DNA of 9,134 nucleotides from Desulfobacterales bacterium (GCA_020347085.1 CP070769.1:118475-127608), one strand, 5' to 3'; shown: positions 1-5,008, numbered from the stretch's first letter. The notes: generated by a model from the letters alone, not told the origin. Program-made: numbers and translations.

Positions 1-354
1 AGCTTTCAGATGAACATCCAGGAACTGGCTACGGCAGTGCAATACCAATTGCCGGTCAAGGTGGTGATCTTGAACAACCAATATCTGGGGATGGTAAGAC
101 AGTGGCAACAACTCTTTTACGAAAGACGTTATGCTGCTACAGATCTAGAATGCGCCCCTGATTTTGCAAGGGTAGCCGAAGCCTACGGGGCGTTGGGGCT
201 TAAGGCCACAAAGCCAAAAGAGGTGGTTTCGGTGCTCAAACAGGGCCTGGAGAGCCCCAAACCCGCTGTCATGGACTTCCGGGTCGCTCGTGAGGAATGC
301 GTTTACCCCATGGTTCCTGCGGGGGCATCCATCACCGAAATGCTTTTGGCTTAG
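1..354 (+). CDS. ilvB: Acetolactate synthase large (catalytic) subunit, C-terminal part
   Basis: Partial gene: the frame is open from base 1 and ends at TAG 352-354, so the window holds the last 117 codons. The product condenses two pyruvates, or pyruvate with 2-oxobutyrate, using thiamine diphosphate, in the first committed step of valine, leucine and isoleucine synthesis in the cytoplasm. The first residues, SFQMN, are the end of the family's GDGSFQMN thiamine-diphosphate/Mg motif. They are followed by LNNQYLGMVRQWQ, where the Trp of the RQWQ segment is characteristic of the acetohydroxyacid synthase active-site entrance. The C-terminus, with YPMVPAGA, is the usual end of this subunit rather than of pyruvate oxidase or glyoxylate carboligase. 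The start codon and the FAD and N-terminal domains lie upstream of the window. It is followed after 14 bases by its regulatory subunit, as expected for an ilvBN operon. Confidence 0.96.
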   Translation, partial: SFQMNIQELATAVQYQLPVKVVILNNQYLGMVRQWQQLFYERRYAATDLECAPDFARVAEAYGALGLKATKPKEVVSVLKQGLESPKPAVMDFRVAREECVYPMVPAGASITEMLLA

Positions 355-368
355 AACGGAGACGAATC

Positions 369-863
369 ATGCAGAAACATACCATATCGTTGCTGGTTGA
401 CAATGAACCCGGGGTGCTTGCCAGGGTAGCAGGTCTGTTCAGTGGCCGCGGTTTCAATATTGAGAGTCTTTGCGTAGCAGAGACTTTAGATCCCTTTGTT
501 TCCCGGATAACCCTGGTCACGCGCGGAGATGATGCTGTTGCTGAACAGATTAAGAAACAACTCAACAAACTCATCAACGTCATCAAGTTATATGACCTGA
601 CCGGCACGGAATATGTGGACCGAGAAATGGCCTTGATCAAAGTCAAGGCCAAGGCCGACCACAGGGCGGAAATTCTGAGAATTGTAGACATATTCAGGTG
701 CAAGGTGGTTGATGTAAGTCCCACACATTATACGATTGAGGTGACCGGCACCGCTGACAAGCTAATGGCCATTTTAAGCCTTCTGAAGCCTATGGGGATT
801 CAGGAGATTGCCCGCACAGGTGCCATCGCCCTGGCCCGTGAAAAGAAACGCCGGGGCGGTTAA
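369..863 (+). CDS. ilvN: Acetolactate synthase small (regulatory) subunit
   Basis: Codes for 164 residues, the normal length for IlvN/IlvH. I chose ATG 369 because GGAG (358-361) lies 7 bases upstream and the protein then begins MQKHTISLLVDN like its relatives; an upstream in-frame start at 297 would add an unrelated tail inside ilvB. Residues 4-77 form an ACT domain (DNEPGVLARVAGLF, then GFNIESL). N12, G15 and N30 correspond to the valine-contacting residues of E. coli IlvH (N11, G14, N29), so feedback inhibition by valine is likely. Residues from about 85 to 160 are the second ferredoxin-like domain (EIFR-like IVDIFR, VDVSPTHYTIEVTG). The protein activates IlvB and confers allosteric control. 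The gene is translationally close to ilvB (14-base spacer) and is followed by the 503-base gap before ilvC. Confidence 0.97.
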   Translation: MQKHTISLLVDNEPGVLARVAGLFSGRGFNIESLCVAETLDPFVSRITLVTRGDDAVAEQIKKQLNKLINVIKLYDLTGTEYVDREMALIKVKAKADHRAEILRIVDIFRCKVVDVSPTHYTIEVTGTADKLMAILSLLKPMGIQEIARTGAIALAREKKRRGG

Positions 864-896
864 TTGCCAATATCTGCAATGTTTCTATTTGTGAAG

Positions 897-920
897 CCTC
901 CCCGCCCTGAAGGGAGGGGG
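897..920. repeat. GC-rich imperfect palindrome, putative element end
   Basis: On +, CCCC (900-903) pairs with GGGG (916-919), then a G/A mismatch, then CCC (905-907) with GGG (912-914) around loop TGAA. An alternative register pairs CCTCCC (897-902) with GGGAGG (912-917). On the minus strand this reads like the right-end hairpin of many IS605-group elements (CCCTTCAGGGCGGGG). No T-run follows on either side, so it is not a good intrinsic terminator for ilvN. Confidence 0.55.
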
Positions 921-969
921 TTCTGCCTTGTAGCAATGCTTTGCACCCCGGTAAGGAAGATGGACATTC

Positions 970-1170
970 TTGTATAGCTCCCCTTGACCCTGCTCTGAAC
1001 GACGGGCGTTCCGCCTCACGGCAGCACTTCGTGCGCGGGGAGCGAACCGGTCAAGCCCCTTTCAAACGGCTTCCGGCTCACGTAATAGCCCTCAAAGCAA
1101 AAATACGATACAGTGAACAATCCATGCCCAGGGGCCGCAGCTTTGATTAGCCCTCCAGAGGAGGGATTTC
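970..1170 (-). ncRNA. Candidate HEARO / omega-RNA-like structured RNA
   Basis: Read on the minus strand, this segment holds many long complementary pairs (coordinates on +). 1151-1156 pairs with 1160-1165 (6 bp, loop of 3). 1140-1146 pairs with 1092-1098 (7 bp). 1073-1079 pairs with 1044-1050 (GAGCCGG/CCGGUUC, 7 bp with one G-U). 1037-1043 pairs with 977-983 (GCUCCCC/GGGGAGC). 1049-1055 pairs with 983-989 (CUUGACC/GGUCAAG), which interleaves with the previous stem as a pseudoknot. Short hairpins lie at 1024-1034 (GCAC-GAA-GUGC) and 1005-1015 (GGCG-GAA-CGCC). Size, density of structure, position between IS605-type palindromes and a vestigial ATG just downstream fit HEARO, the RNA now known as the IscB omega-RNA. 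A group II intron domain V look-alike (1044-1079) is the main alternative. I cannot run a covariance model, so family membership stays a hypothesis. Confidence 0.45.
1151..1165. repeat. Perfect 6-bp palindrome, putative inner left-end hairpin
   Basis: CCCTCC (1151-1156) and GGAGGG (1160-1165) form a perfect stem around a 3-base loop. On the minus strand it precedes the structured RNA. The octamer TAGCCCTC that begins it (1148-1155) recurs at 1086-1093, so GAGGG (1161-1165) could pair with either copy. Confidence 0.5.
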
Positions 1171-1239
1171 AGCCTGTCCTTGATTTAAGCGTTCTCTGGA
1201 GTGATGGAGTGTTGAGCAGGTAGAGCGAAAGAACTGTGA

Positions 1240-1258
1240 CCCCGCCCACAGGAAGGGG
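1240..1258. repeat. GC-rich imperfect palindrome, second copy of the end motif
   Basis: CCCC (1240-1243) pairs with GGGG (1255-1258) with further weak pairing inside. It shares CCCCGCCC and the closing GGGG with the palindrome at 897-920, in the same orientation. The sequence running into ATTTCCAG resembles the stretch at 1155-1172 (CCAGAGGAGGGATTTCAG). This suggests either the outer left end of the element or a remnant of another copy. Confidence 0.35.
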
Positions 1259-1292
1259 ATTTCCAGGATAAAATAATCATCACGTCAGGGGT

Positions 1293-1323
1293 CTGTCTCA
1301 AGTTTTCAGATCTGTTGAGGCAG
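1293..1323 (+). promoter_or_regulatory. Inverted repeat in the ilvC leader
   Basis: CTGTCTCAA (1293-1301) and TTGAGGCAG (1315-1323) are complementary over 9 positions if one G-U pair is allowed. The 13-base loop contains the perfect palindrome CAGATCTG (1307-1314). It lies 43 bases before the ilvC start codon, so it could be an mRNA hairpin or an operator. No T-run follows and I see no leader peptide rich in branched-chain codons, so classical attenuation is not supported. A -10-like TAAAAT (1269-1274) upstream lacks a convincing -35. Confidence 0.3.
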
Positions 1324-1366
1324 GTGCGCCGTCGTGGGTTAATGCTAAAGAAAAAGGAGAATAGCT

Positions 1367-2413
1367 ATGGCAAAGATCGATTTTGGAGGTGTCTTAGAGG
1401 AAGTGGTGACACTGGAAGAGTTTCCTTTGGAAAGGGCCAAGGAGGTACTGGCCCGTGAAACCGTGGCTGTGCTCGGATATGGCGTGCAAGGTCCTGCGCA
1501 GGCGCTGAATATGAGGGACAACGGGATTTCCGTGATCGTGGGCCAGCGCAAGGGAAGCCAGCGCTGGGAAAAGGCGATCCAAGACGGTTTCGTACCAGGT
1601 GAGACTCTGTTTTCCCTGGAGGAGGCGGCCGAGCAGGGGACCATCATTCAGTATCTGATATCTGATGCAGGTCAGATGGCAGCCTGGCCCAGAATCAAGC
1701 CTTGCCTGAAGGAGGGAGATGCCCTTTATTTTTCTCACGGATTTTCTATCATCTACAGAGATCAGACTGGGGTTGTGCCGCCTGAAAATGTGGATGTGAT
1801 TCTTGTTGCTCCTAAGGGTTCAGGAAGAAGCGTCAGGTTGAATTTTTTGGACGGCAGCGGCATCAATGCCAGCTATGCAGTTTTTCAGGATTTTACGGGT
1901 AGGGCGGAGGAGAGGACCCTTGCTGTGGGAATTGCGGTTGGCTCCGGATACCTTTTTCCCACGACCTTTGAAAGTGAGGTTTACAGTGACCTCACGGGCG
2001 AACGGGGCGTGCTGATGGGTTGTTTGGCGGGTGTATTTGAGGCTCAGTACAATGTGCTGCGTGCCCACGGGCATAGCCCGAGCGAGGCATTTAATGAGAC
2101 CGTGGAAGAGCTGACCCAGAGCCTTATTCGGCTCGTGGCTGAGAACGGCATGGACTGGATGTATGCGAATTGCAGCACGACAGCCCAAAGGGGCGCTCTG
2201 GATTGGAAGGGCAGGTTTCGGGATGCGGTTACGCCGGTTTTTGAGGAGCTGTACCAACGGGTGGTTTCGGGGGACGAGACCAGAATCGTTCTTGAGGCCA
2301 ACAGTGCACCTGACTATAGTGAGAGGCTCAGGAAAGAATTGGATGAAATGAAGAATTCGGAGATGTGGCGAGCCGGTGCTGCGGTCAGGGCCCTGAGACC
2401 TGAGAACAGGTAA
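1367..2413 (+). CDS. ilvC: Ketol-acid reductoisomerase (NADP+), 348-residue type
   Basis: Converts acetolactate or 2-aceto-2-hydroxybutyrate to the 2,3-dihydroxy acid by Mg-dependent alkyl migration and NAD(P)H reduction, the second step of valine and isoleucine synthesis. ATG 1367 is preceded by AAGGAG (1354-1359) at 7 bases. The Rossmann domain shows LGYGVQG at about 36-42 and the cofactor-phosphate loop VGQRKGSQRW at 58-67, whose Arg/Lys/Ser suggest NADPH. H124 (FSHGF) and K150 (VAPKGSG) lie in the active-site cleft. The knotted domain has D208 and E212 (SDLTGER), E244 and E248 (AFNETVEEL) and S270, matching the metal and substrate ligands of the family. It is slightly longer than the common 330-residue class I form and much shorter than the 491-residue E. 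coli form. Its wording (TQSL, AENGMDWMYANCSTTAQRGALDW) matches my memory of the Bacteroides protein. It follows ilvBN across the 503-base insert. Confidence 0.96.
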   Translation: MAKIDFGGVLEEVVTLEEFPLERAKEVLARETVAVLGYGVQGPAQALNMRDNGISVIVGQRKGSQRWEKAIQDGFVPGETLFSLEEAAEQGTIIQYLISDAGQMAAWPRIKPCLKEGDALYFSHGFSIIYRDQTGVVPPENVDVILVAPKGSGRSVRLNFLDGSGINASYAVFQDFTGRAEERTLAVGIAVGSGYLFPTTFESEVYSDLTGERGVLMGCLAGVFEAQYNVLRAHGHSPSEAFNETVEELTQSLIRLVAENGMDWMYANCSTTAQRGALDWKGRFRDAVTPVFEELYQRVVSGDETRIVLEANSAPDYSERLRKELDEMKNSEMWRAGAAVRALRPENR

Positions 2414-2535
2414 CCGTTCTGCCATTTGCGGTAAGGCAAACCGATTCTCTTCAGCCTCCAAATGCCTTTACCCGGTATGCAGTTGTTATGGGTAGAGATG
2501 GCTGGGGGCCTATTTTCAGTGGTTTTCCTTACCGC

Positions 2536-2547
2536 CACAGCGCTGTG
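2536..2547. promoter_or_regulatory. Perfect 12-bp palindrome before coaE
   Basis: CACAGCGCTGTG is a perfect palindrome ending 10 bases before the coaE ATG and 3 bases before its Shine-Dalgarno AGGAG (2551-2555). It could be an operator or fold as a short mRNA hairpin beside the ribosome site. The rest of the 144-base ilvC-coaE spacer shows no convincing promoter or terminator. Confidence 0.3.
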
Positions 2548-2557
2548 ACGAGGAGAG

Positions 2558-3160
2558 ATGCTAAAGGTTGCAGTGACGGGCGGGGCAGGGGCGGGAAAAA
2601 CAGCGGTCTGTGACTGCTTCAAACGCCTCGGGGCCCATGTGATTAATCTTGATGAACTGGCCCGTGAGGTCGTCCAGCCGCATTCACCGGTGCTACGGGC
2701 GATCATGGAGCACTTTGGAAACGGTATCCTAAAGGCGGATGGCAGTTTGGATCGAAGCAAGCTTAGGGGGATCATAACGAGAGATGCCCAAGGGCGAAAG
2801 GTGGTGGAGAGGCTCACCCATCCTGAGATACTCAGGCTTTTCCAGGAGAAGATGGCTGCCATCAAGTATCGCGATGAAGAAGCCATTGTGGTCGTGGAGG
2901 TTCCGCTTTTGGTCGAACTGGGGATGCAAGACCAGTTCGATGTCGTGATCCTGGTTGAAGCCGGTTCAGATCAACAAAAAAACCGACTCATGGCCCGTGA
3001 CGGCGAATCGGCTGCGGAGGCTCGGGCCTTGATGAGAATCCAGCTGGCTACGGAACAGAAGCGGGCACATGCTGACTACATTGTGGAAAACCGGGGACCA
3101 CTTGAGGAGTTGGGGATCGCTGTGAAGGAAATCTATACGAAAATGGCCAAAGGTCCTTGA
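2558..3160 (+). CDS. coaE: Dephospho-CoA kinase
   Basis: Phosphorylates the 3'-hydroxyl of the ribose of dephospho-CoA with ATP, the last step of coenzyme A synthesis, in the cytoplasm. The 200-residue length is normal. The P-loop is GGAGAGKT at 8-15; the family usual is GGIGSGKS, so this is a conservative variant. LDELAREVV at 31-39 carries the conserved Asp of the substrate pocket. VEVPLLVE at 113-120 matches the family VxVPLLxE/F motif. RLMARDGESAAEARALMRIQ (143-162) is the lid helix with RDG and the R-x-x-Q pattern, and YIVEN at 174-178 is the usual ADYVIxN motif. Start ATG 2558 has AGGAG very close (2-base spacing), with GAGG one step further. It may be cotranscribed with ilvC or have its own promoter. 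A promoter-like sequence for rho begins 6 bases past its stop. Confidence 0.95.
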   Translation: MLKVAVTGGAGAGKTAVCDCFKRLGAHVINLDELAREVVQPHSPVLRAIMEHFGNGILKADGSLDRSKLRGIITRDAQGRKVVERLTHPEILRLFQEKMAAIKYRDEEAIVVVEVPLLVELGMQDQFDVVILVEAGSDQQKNRLMARDGESAAEARALMRIQLATEQKRAHADYIVENRGPLEELGIAVKEIYTKMAKGP

Positions 3161-3166
3161 AAAGTC

Positions 3167-3195
3167 TTGACACGTTGAGGAACGTGTTATAAGGT
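3167..3195 (+). promoter_or_regulatory. Sigma-70-type promoter with an inverted repeat in the spacer (rho)
   Basis: A perfect -35 TTGACA (3167-3172) is followed after 17 bases by TAAGGT (3190-3195), which keeps the key A2 and T6 of a -10 box; TATAAG (3188-3193) is a closer -10 but at only 15 bases. The spacer holds a perfect inverted repeat ACACGTT (3170-3176) GAGG AACGTGT (3181-3187), where a repressor could bind. No T-run follows, so it is not a terminator for coaE. Transcription from here would give rho a leader of about 240 bases. Confidence 0.5.
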
Positions 3196-3215
3196 ACATA
3201 TAGACTATAGCCTTC

Positions 3216-3242
3216 CTGGGAGAGTGTATAGAAAACACCCAG
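3216..3242 (+). promoter_or_regulatory. Hairpin in the rho leader
   Basis: CTGG at the left (from 3216) pairs with CCAG at the right (to 3242), and inside it GTGT pairs with ACAC around an ATAGAAA-type loop. It lies just downstream of the predicted transcription start and just before the C-rich stretch. Its role is unknown; a 5'-end stabilising hairpin is plausible. Confidence 0.3.
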
Positions 3243-3330
3243 TAACTTCTGCTTTCATTAGAACACAACCTGAAACACACTGCCACTTATCCCCGTTATT
3301 TTCAATAAGAGGAACCATCCATTTTTTACA
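3236..3330 (+). promoter_or_regulatory. C-rich, G-poor segment, candidate rut site in the rho leader
   Basis: I count about 28 C against 9 G in these 95 bases, with repeated YC steps (ACACAACC, ACACACTGCC, TATCCCC, CCATCC) and little pairing. That composition is the hallmark of Rho-loading (rut) sites. In E. coli, rho is autoregulated by Rho-dependent termination in its own leader, so the same is likely here. This is inferred from composition only. Confidence 0.4.
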
Positions 3331-3344
3331 GTGTGTCCTAACGC

Positions 3345-3350
3345 TATAAT
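3345..3350 (+). promoter_or_regulatory. Possible second -10 box upstream of rho
   Basis: A perfect TATAAT. The nearest -35 candidate, TTTACA (3325-3330), is only 14 bases away, and at the ideal 17 bases there is only TTTTTT (3322-3327). Listed because of the exact -10 match; weak as a complete promoter. Confidence 0.25.
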
Positions 3351-3446
3351 GGCGTGATCAGTCGCAGGTTTCAGGCGCCTAGTCCGTTAGGTCGCGAGCG
3401 TCACCGTTTTCACTGTTTTTTAACCGATTCAAAGGAAGATGATTCA

Positions 3447-4694
3447 ATGAACCTAGTAGAACTAAAGGCCAAAAAAGTTGGCGAACTGACCAAAATGTCG
3501 AAAGCATTTAACATCGAAGGTGCCTCAGGCATGCGAAAGCAGGAGTTGATTTTTGCTCTTCTGCAGGCTCAGACAGAGAAGAATGGCCTGATTTATGGTG
3601 AAGGCGTACTTGAGATACTGCCTGACGGCTTCGGTTTTCTGAGAGCACCCGATTACAGTTATCTGCCAGGCCCTGACGACATTTACGTTTCGCCTTCCCA
3701 GATCCGGCGTTTCAGCCTTCGTACTGGTGACACCGTGTCGGGACAGATTCGGCCGCCCAAGGATAGCGAGCGGTATTTTGCATTACTTAAGGTGGAGGCG
3801 GTAAACTATGAGGACCCAGAGAAATCTCGGGAAAAGATCCTCTTTGATAATCTGACGCCTCTATATCCACAGAGGAGGATCGTCCTGGAAAGGGAGGTGG
3901 ACAACTATTGTGTTCGGATTATGGACCTGTTGACTCCGATTGGTTTTGGCCAGAGAGGCCTGATCGTTTCAGCACCAAGAACAGGCAAAACCATGTTGCT
4001 GCAAGACATCGCCAACAGTATTAATGCTAACCACAAAGACATGGTGCTGATCGTTTTACTGATTGACGAGCGACCAGAAGAAGTGACAGACATGGAACGT
4101 TCAGTCGATGCTGAGGTGATCAGTTCGACCTTTGACGAACCCCCCCAAAGGCATGTGCAGGTAGCTGAAATGGTGCTTGAGAAGGCCAAACGTTTGGTGG
4201 AGCATCAGCGAGATGTGATCATCCTATTAGACAGCATTACGCGTCTTGCCCGTGCTTACAACACCGTGGTACCCCCGAGTGGTAAGATACTCTCAGGCGG
4301 GGTCGATTCTAATGCATTGCATCGGCCAAAGCGGTTCTTTGGTGCTGCCCGTAATATTGAGGAGGGCGGCAGTCTGACCATCATTGCCACGGCCCTGATC
4401 GATACAGGGAGTCGAATGGACGAAGTTATCTTTGAAGAGTTAAAAGGGACCGGCAACTTAGAGTTACAGTTGGACCGAAAGCTGTCAGATAAGCGTGTTT
4501 TTCCCGCCCTCGACATCAATCGGTCAGGAACGCGTAAAGAGGAGCTACTCCTTGAGCCGGAGGTGTTAAACCGGGTTTGGATATTGAGAAAACTGCTTGC
4601 GTCGTTGAATCCAGTGGACAGTATGGAGTTTTTGCTTGAAAAAATGAAGGGAACGGAAGATAATAAACACTTTTTGGAATCTATGAACAGTTAG
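3447..4694 (+). CDS. rho: Transcription termination factor Rho
   Basis: Hexameric RNA-dependent ATPase that loads on C-rich RNA and terminates transcription. The 415-residue product is close to the 419 of E. coli. I chose ATG 3447, with AAGGA (3432-3436) upstream, because the homologous N-terminus begins MNLVELKAKKVGEL; the open frame runs back to 3354, but that extra segment is leader. Residues 1-45 are the Rho N-terminal helical domain. About 48-125 are the cold-shock-like primary RNA-binding fold (GVLEILPDGFGFLR, IYVSPSQIRRFSLRTGD). The ATPase has Walker A APRTGKT at 176-182 (E. coli PPKAGKT), catalytic E211, Walker B VIILLD at 257-262, the Q-loop LSGG at 282-285, the R-loop region around KGTGN (333-337) and the arginine finger R363 in SGTRKEELL. 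No intein or long insertion is present. It starts a translation-related cluster with rpmE 74 bases downstream. Confidence 0.97.
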   Translation: MNLVELKAKKVGELTKMSKAFNIEGASGMRKQELIFALLQAQTEKNGLIYGEGVLEILPDGFGFLRAPDYSYLPGPDDIYVSPSQIRRFSLRTGDTVSGQIRPPKDSERYFALLKVEAVNYEDPEKSREKILFDNLTPLYPQRRIVLEREVDNYCVRIMDLLTPIGFGQRGLIVSAPRTGKTMLLQDIANSINANHKDMVLIVLLIDERPEEVTDMERSVDAEVISSTFDEPPQRHVQVAEMVLEKAKRLVEHQRDVIILLDSITRLARAYNTVVPPSGKILSGGVDSNALHRPKRFFGAARNIEEGGSLTIIATALIDTGSRMDEVIFEELKGTGNLELQLDRKLSDKRVFPALDINRSGTRKEELLLEPEVLNRVWILRKLLASLNPVDSMEFLLEKMKGTEDNKHFLESMNS

Positions 4695-4697
4695 TAA

Positions 4698-4757
4698 CGC
4701 TGTTGAGTGGTCGAGTGGTTCGTAACGATTCAACGACTCAACAGCGCAACGACTCGC
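4698..4757. repeat. 8-bp-periodic inverted array between rho and rpmE
   Basis: From 4702 the sequence divides into seven 8-base units: GTTGAGTG, GTCGAGTG, GTTCGTAA, CGATTCAA, CGACTCAA, CAGCGCAA, CGACTCGC. The first units are roughly the complement of the later ones. As a result CGCTGTTGAGT (4698-4708) and ACTCAACAGCG (4736-4746) form a perfect 11-bp inverted repeat with a 27-base loop, and CAACGACTC occurs twice (4731-4739 and 4747-4755). The array starts 3 bases after the rho stop and ends exactly where the rpmE Shine-Dalgarno GGAGG (4758-4762) begins. No T-run follows, so an intrinsic terminator is unlikely. The hairpin may separate rho from rpmE in mRNA processing, or the array may be a dispersed genomic repeat. 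Confidence 0.6.
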
Positions 4758-4768
4758 GGAGGCTTAAC

Positions 4769-5008
4769 ATGAAAAAGGACATACATCCTGAGTATTTTCA
4801 AACCACCATTCGCTGTGCGTGTGGCAATGTGGTAGAGACCGGTTCAACCAAGAAAGATATCAGGGTTGAAATCTGTTCCAAGTGTCATCCCTTTTTTACA
4901 GGCAAGCAGAAACTGGTCGATACAGCTGGACGGATTGAGCGGTTTCGTAGGAAATATGCCAATTTTGAGGCCCAGAATAACAGCCCGGAAGAACCTGTAT
5001 CCACGTAA
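4769..5008 (+). CDS. rpmE: 50S ribosomal protein L31, zinc-binding type
   Basis: A 79-residue protein of the large subunit that bridges to the small subunit head. ATG 4769 has GGAGG (4758-4762) at 6 bases and gives the canonical start MKKDIHPEY; the open frame reaches back to 4703, but those residues come from the 8-bp repeat array. The four zinc ligands C16, C18, C36 and C39 are all present (RCACGN and CSKCHPF), so this is the C+ form rather than the zinc-free paralogue used in zinc limitation. FTGKQKLVDTAGRIERFRRKY (43-63) is the family core. The short acidic tail after residue 66 is variable in the family. It lies between rho and the DUF1385 gene, in a unit that goes on to prfA. Confidence 0.97.
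   Translation: MKKDIHPEYFQTTIRCACGNVVETGSTKKDIRVEICSKCHPFFTGKQKLVDTAGRIERFRRKYANFEAQNNSPEEPVST

Larger units (their letters stand above)
893..1262 (-). mobile_element. Candidate non-autonomous or decayed IS200/IS605-superfamily (IscB/HEARO-type) element
   Basis: This gene-free stretch is bounded by GC-rich palindromes at 897-920 and 1240-1258 that both begin CCCCGCCC and end GGGG on the + strand, with another perfect palindrome at 1151-1165. Between 977 and 1165 lies dense secondary structure that makes best sense on the minus strand. Just past that structure (minus strand) is ATGTCCATCTTC, giving MSIF, which resembles the MSVFV-like start I recall for IscB. The reading then fails to continue as a nuclease and runs into the 897-920 palindrome. 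Order on the minus strand: palindrome, structured RNA, vestigial start, terminal palindrome. That is the order of an IscB element with its gene removed. No TnpA, TnpB or IscB domain is present. Exact ends and a target site cannot be fixed from one copy. The identification is inference; the palindromes and pairings are seen directly. Confidence 0.42.

Noticed and set aside
897..925. Intrinsic terminator after ilvN
   Set aside because: The palindrome is followed by GGGTTCTGCC, not a T-run, and fits an element end better.
860..967. 35-codon frame on - beginning MSIFLTG
   Set aside because: Only the first few residues resemble an IscB start; it then crosses the terminal palindrome and the end of ilvN. 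At most a vestige, so not annotated as a gene.
1044..1079. Group II intron domain V look-alike on the minus strand (GAGCCGG, GAAA, 2-base bulge, CCGGUUC)
   Set aside because: It is 36 rather than 34 bases, its upper stem is poor, and no intron ORF, domain VI with a bulged A, or other intron domains are evident. The same bases can form the pseudoknot. Kept only as an alternative to be tested.
941..1150. 69-codon open frame on + (TTG start) in the ilvN-ilvC gap
   Set aside because: It has no ribosome-binding site and no recognisable protein pattern, and it runs straight through the paired stems of the structured segment. Better explained as non-coding.
1820..2461. 213-codon frame on - across ilvC
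   Set aside because: Shadow of ilvC: it is fully antisense to a well-conserved gene and has no protein family features. The 190-codon minus frame at 2314-2886 is the same kind of artefact.
3354..3446. Upstream extension of rho giving a 446-residue protein
   Set aside because: The added residues do not resemble the Rho N-terminus and fall in the leader; ATG 3447 has its own AAGGA and gives the canonical MNLVELK start.
3439..3450. Three-codon mini-ORF (ATG ATT CAA TGA) overlapping the rho start codon
   Set aside because: Its ATG lies 2-3 bases from the Shine-Dalgarno, and such short frames arise easily by chance. No evidence of a regulatory uORF.
4703..4768. N-terminal extension of L31 in the same frame
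   Set aside because: These codons are the translated 8-bp repeat array and contain the ribosome-binding site; the family starts at MKKDIHPEY.
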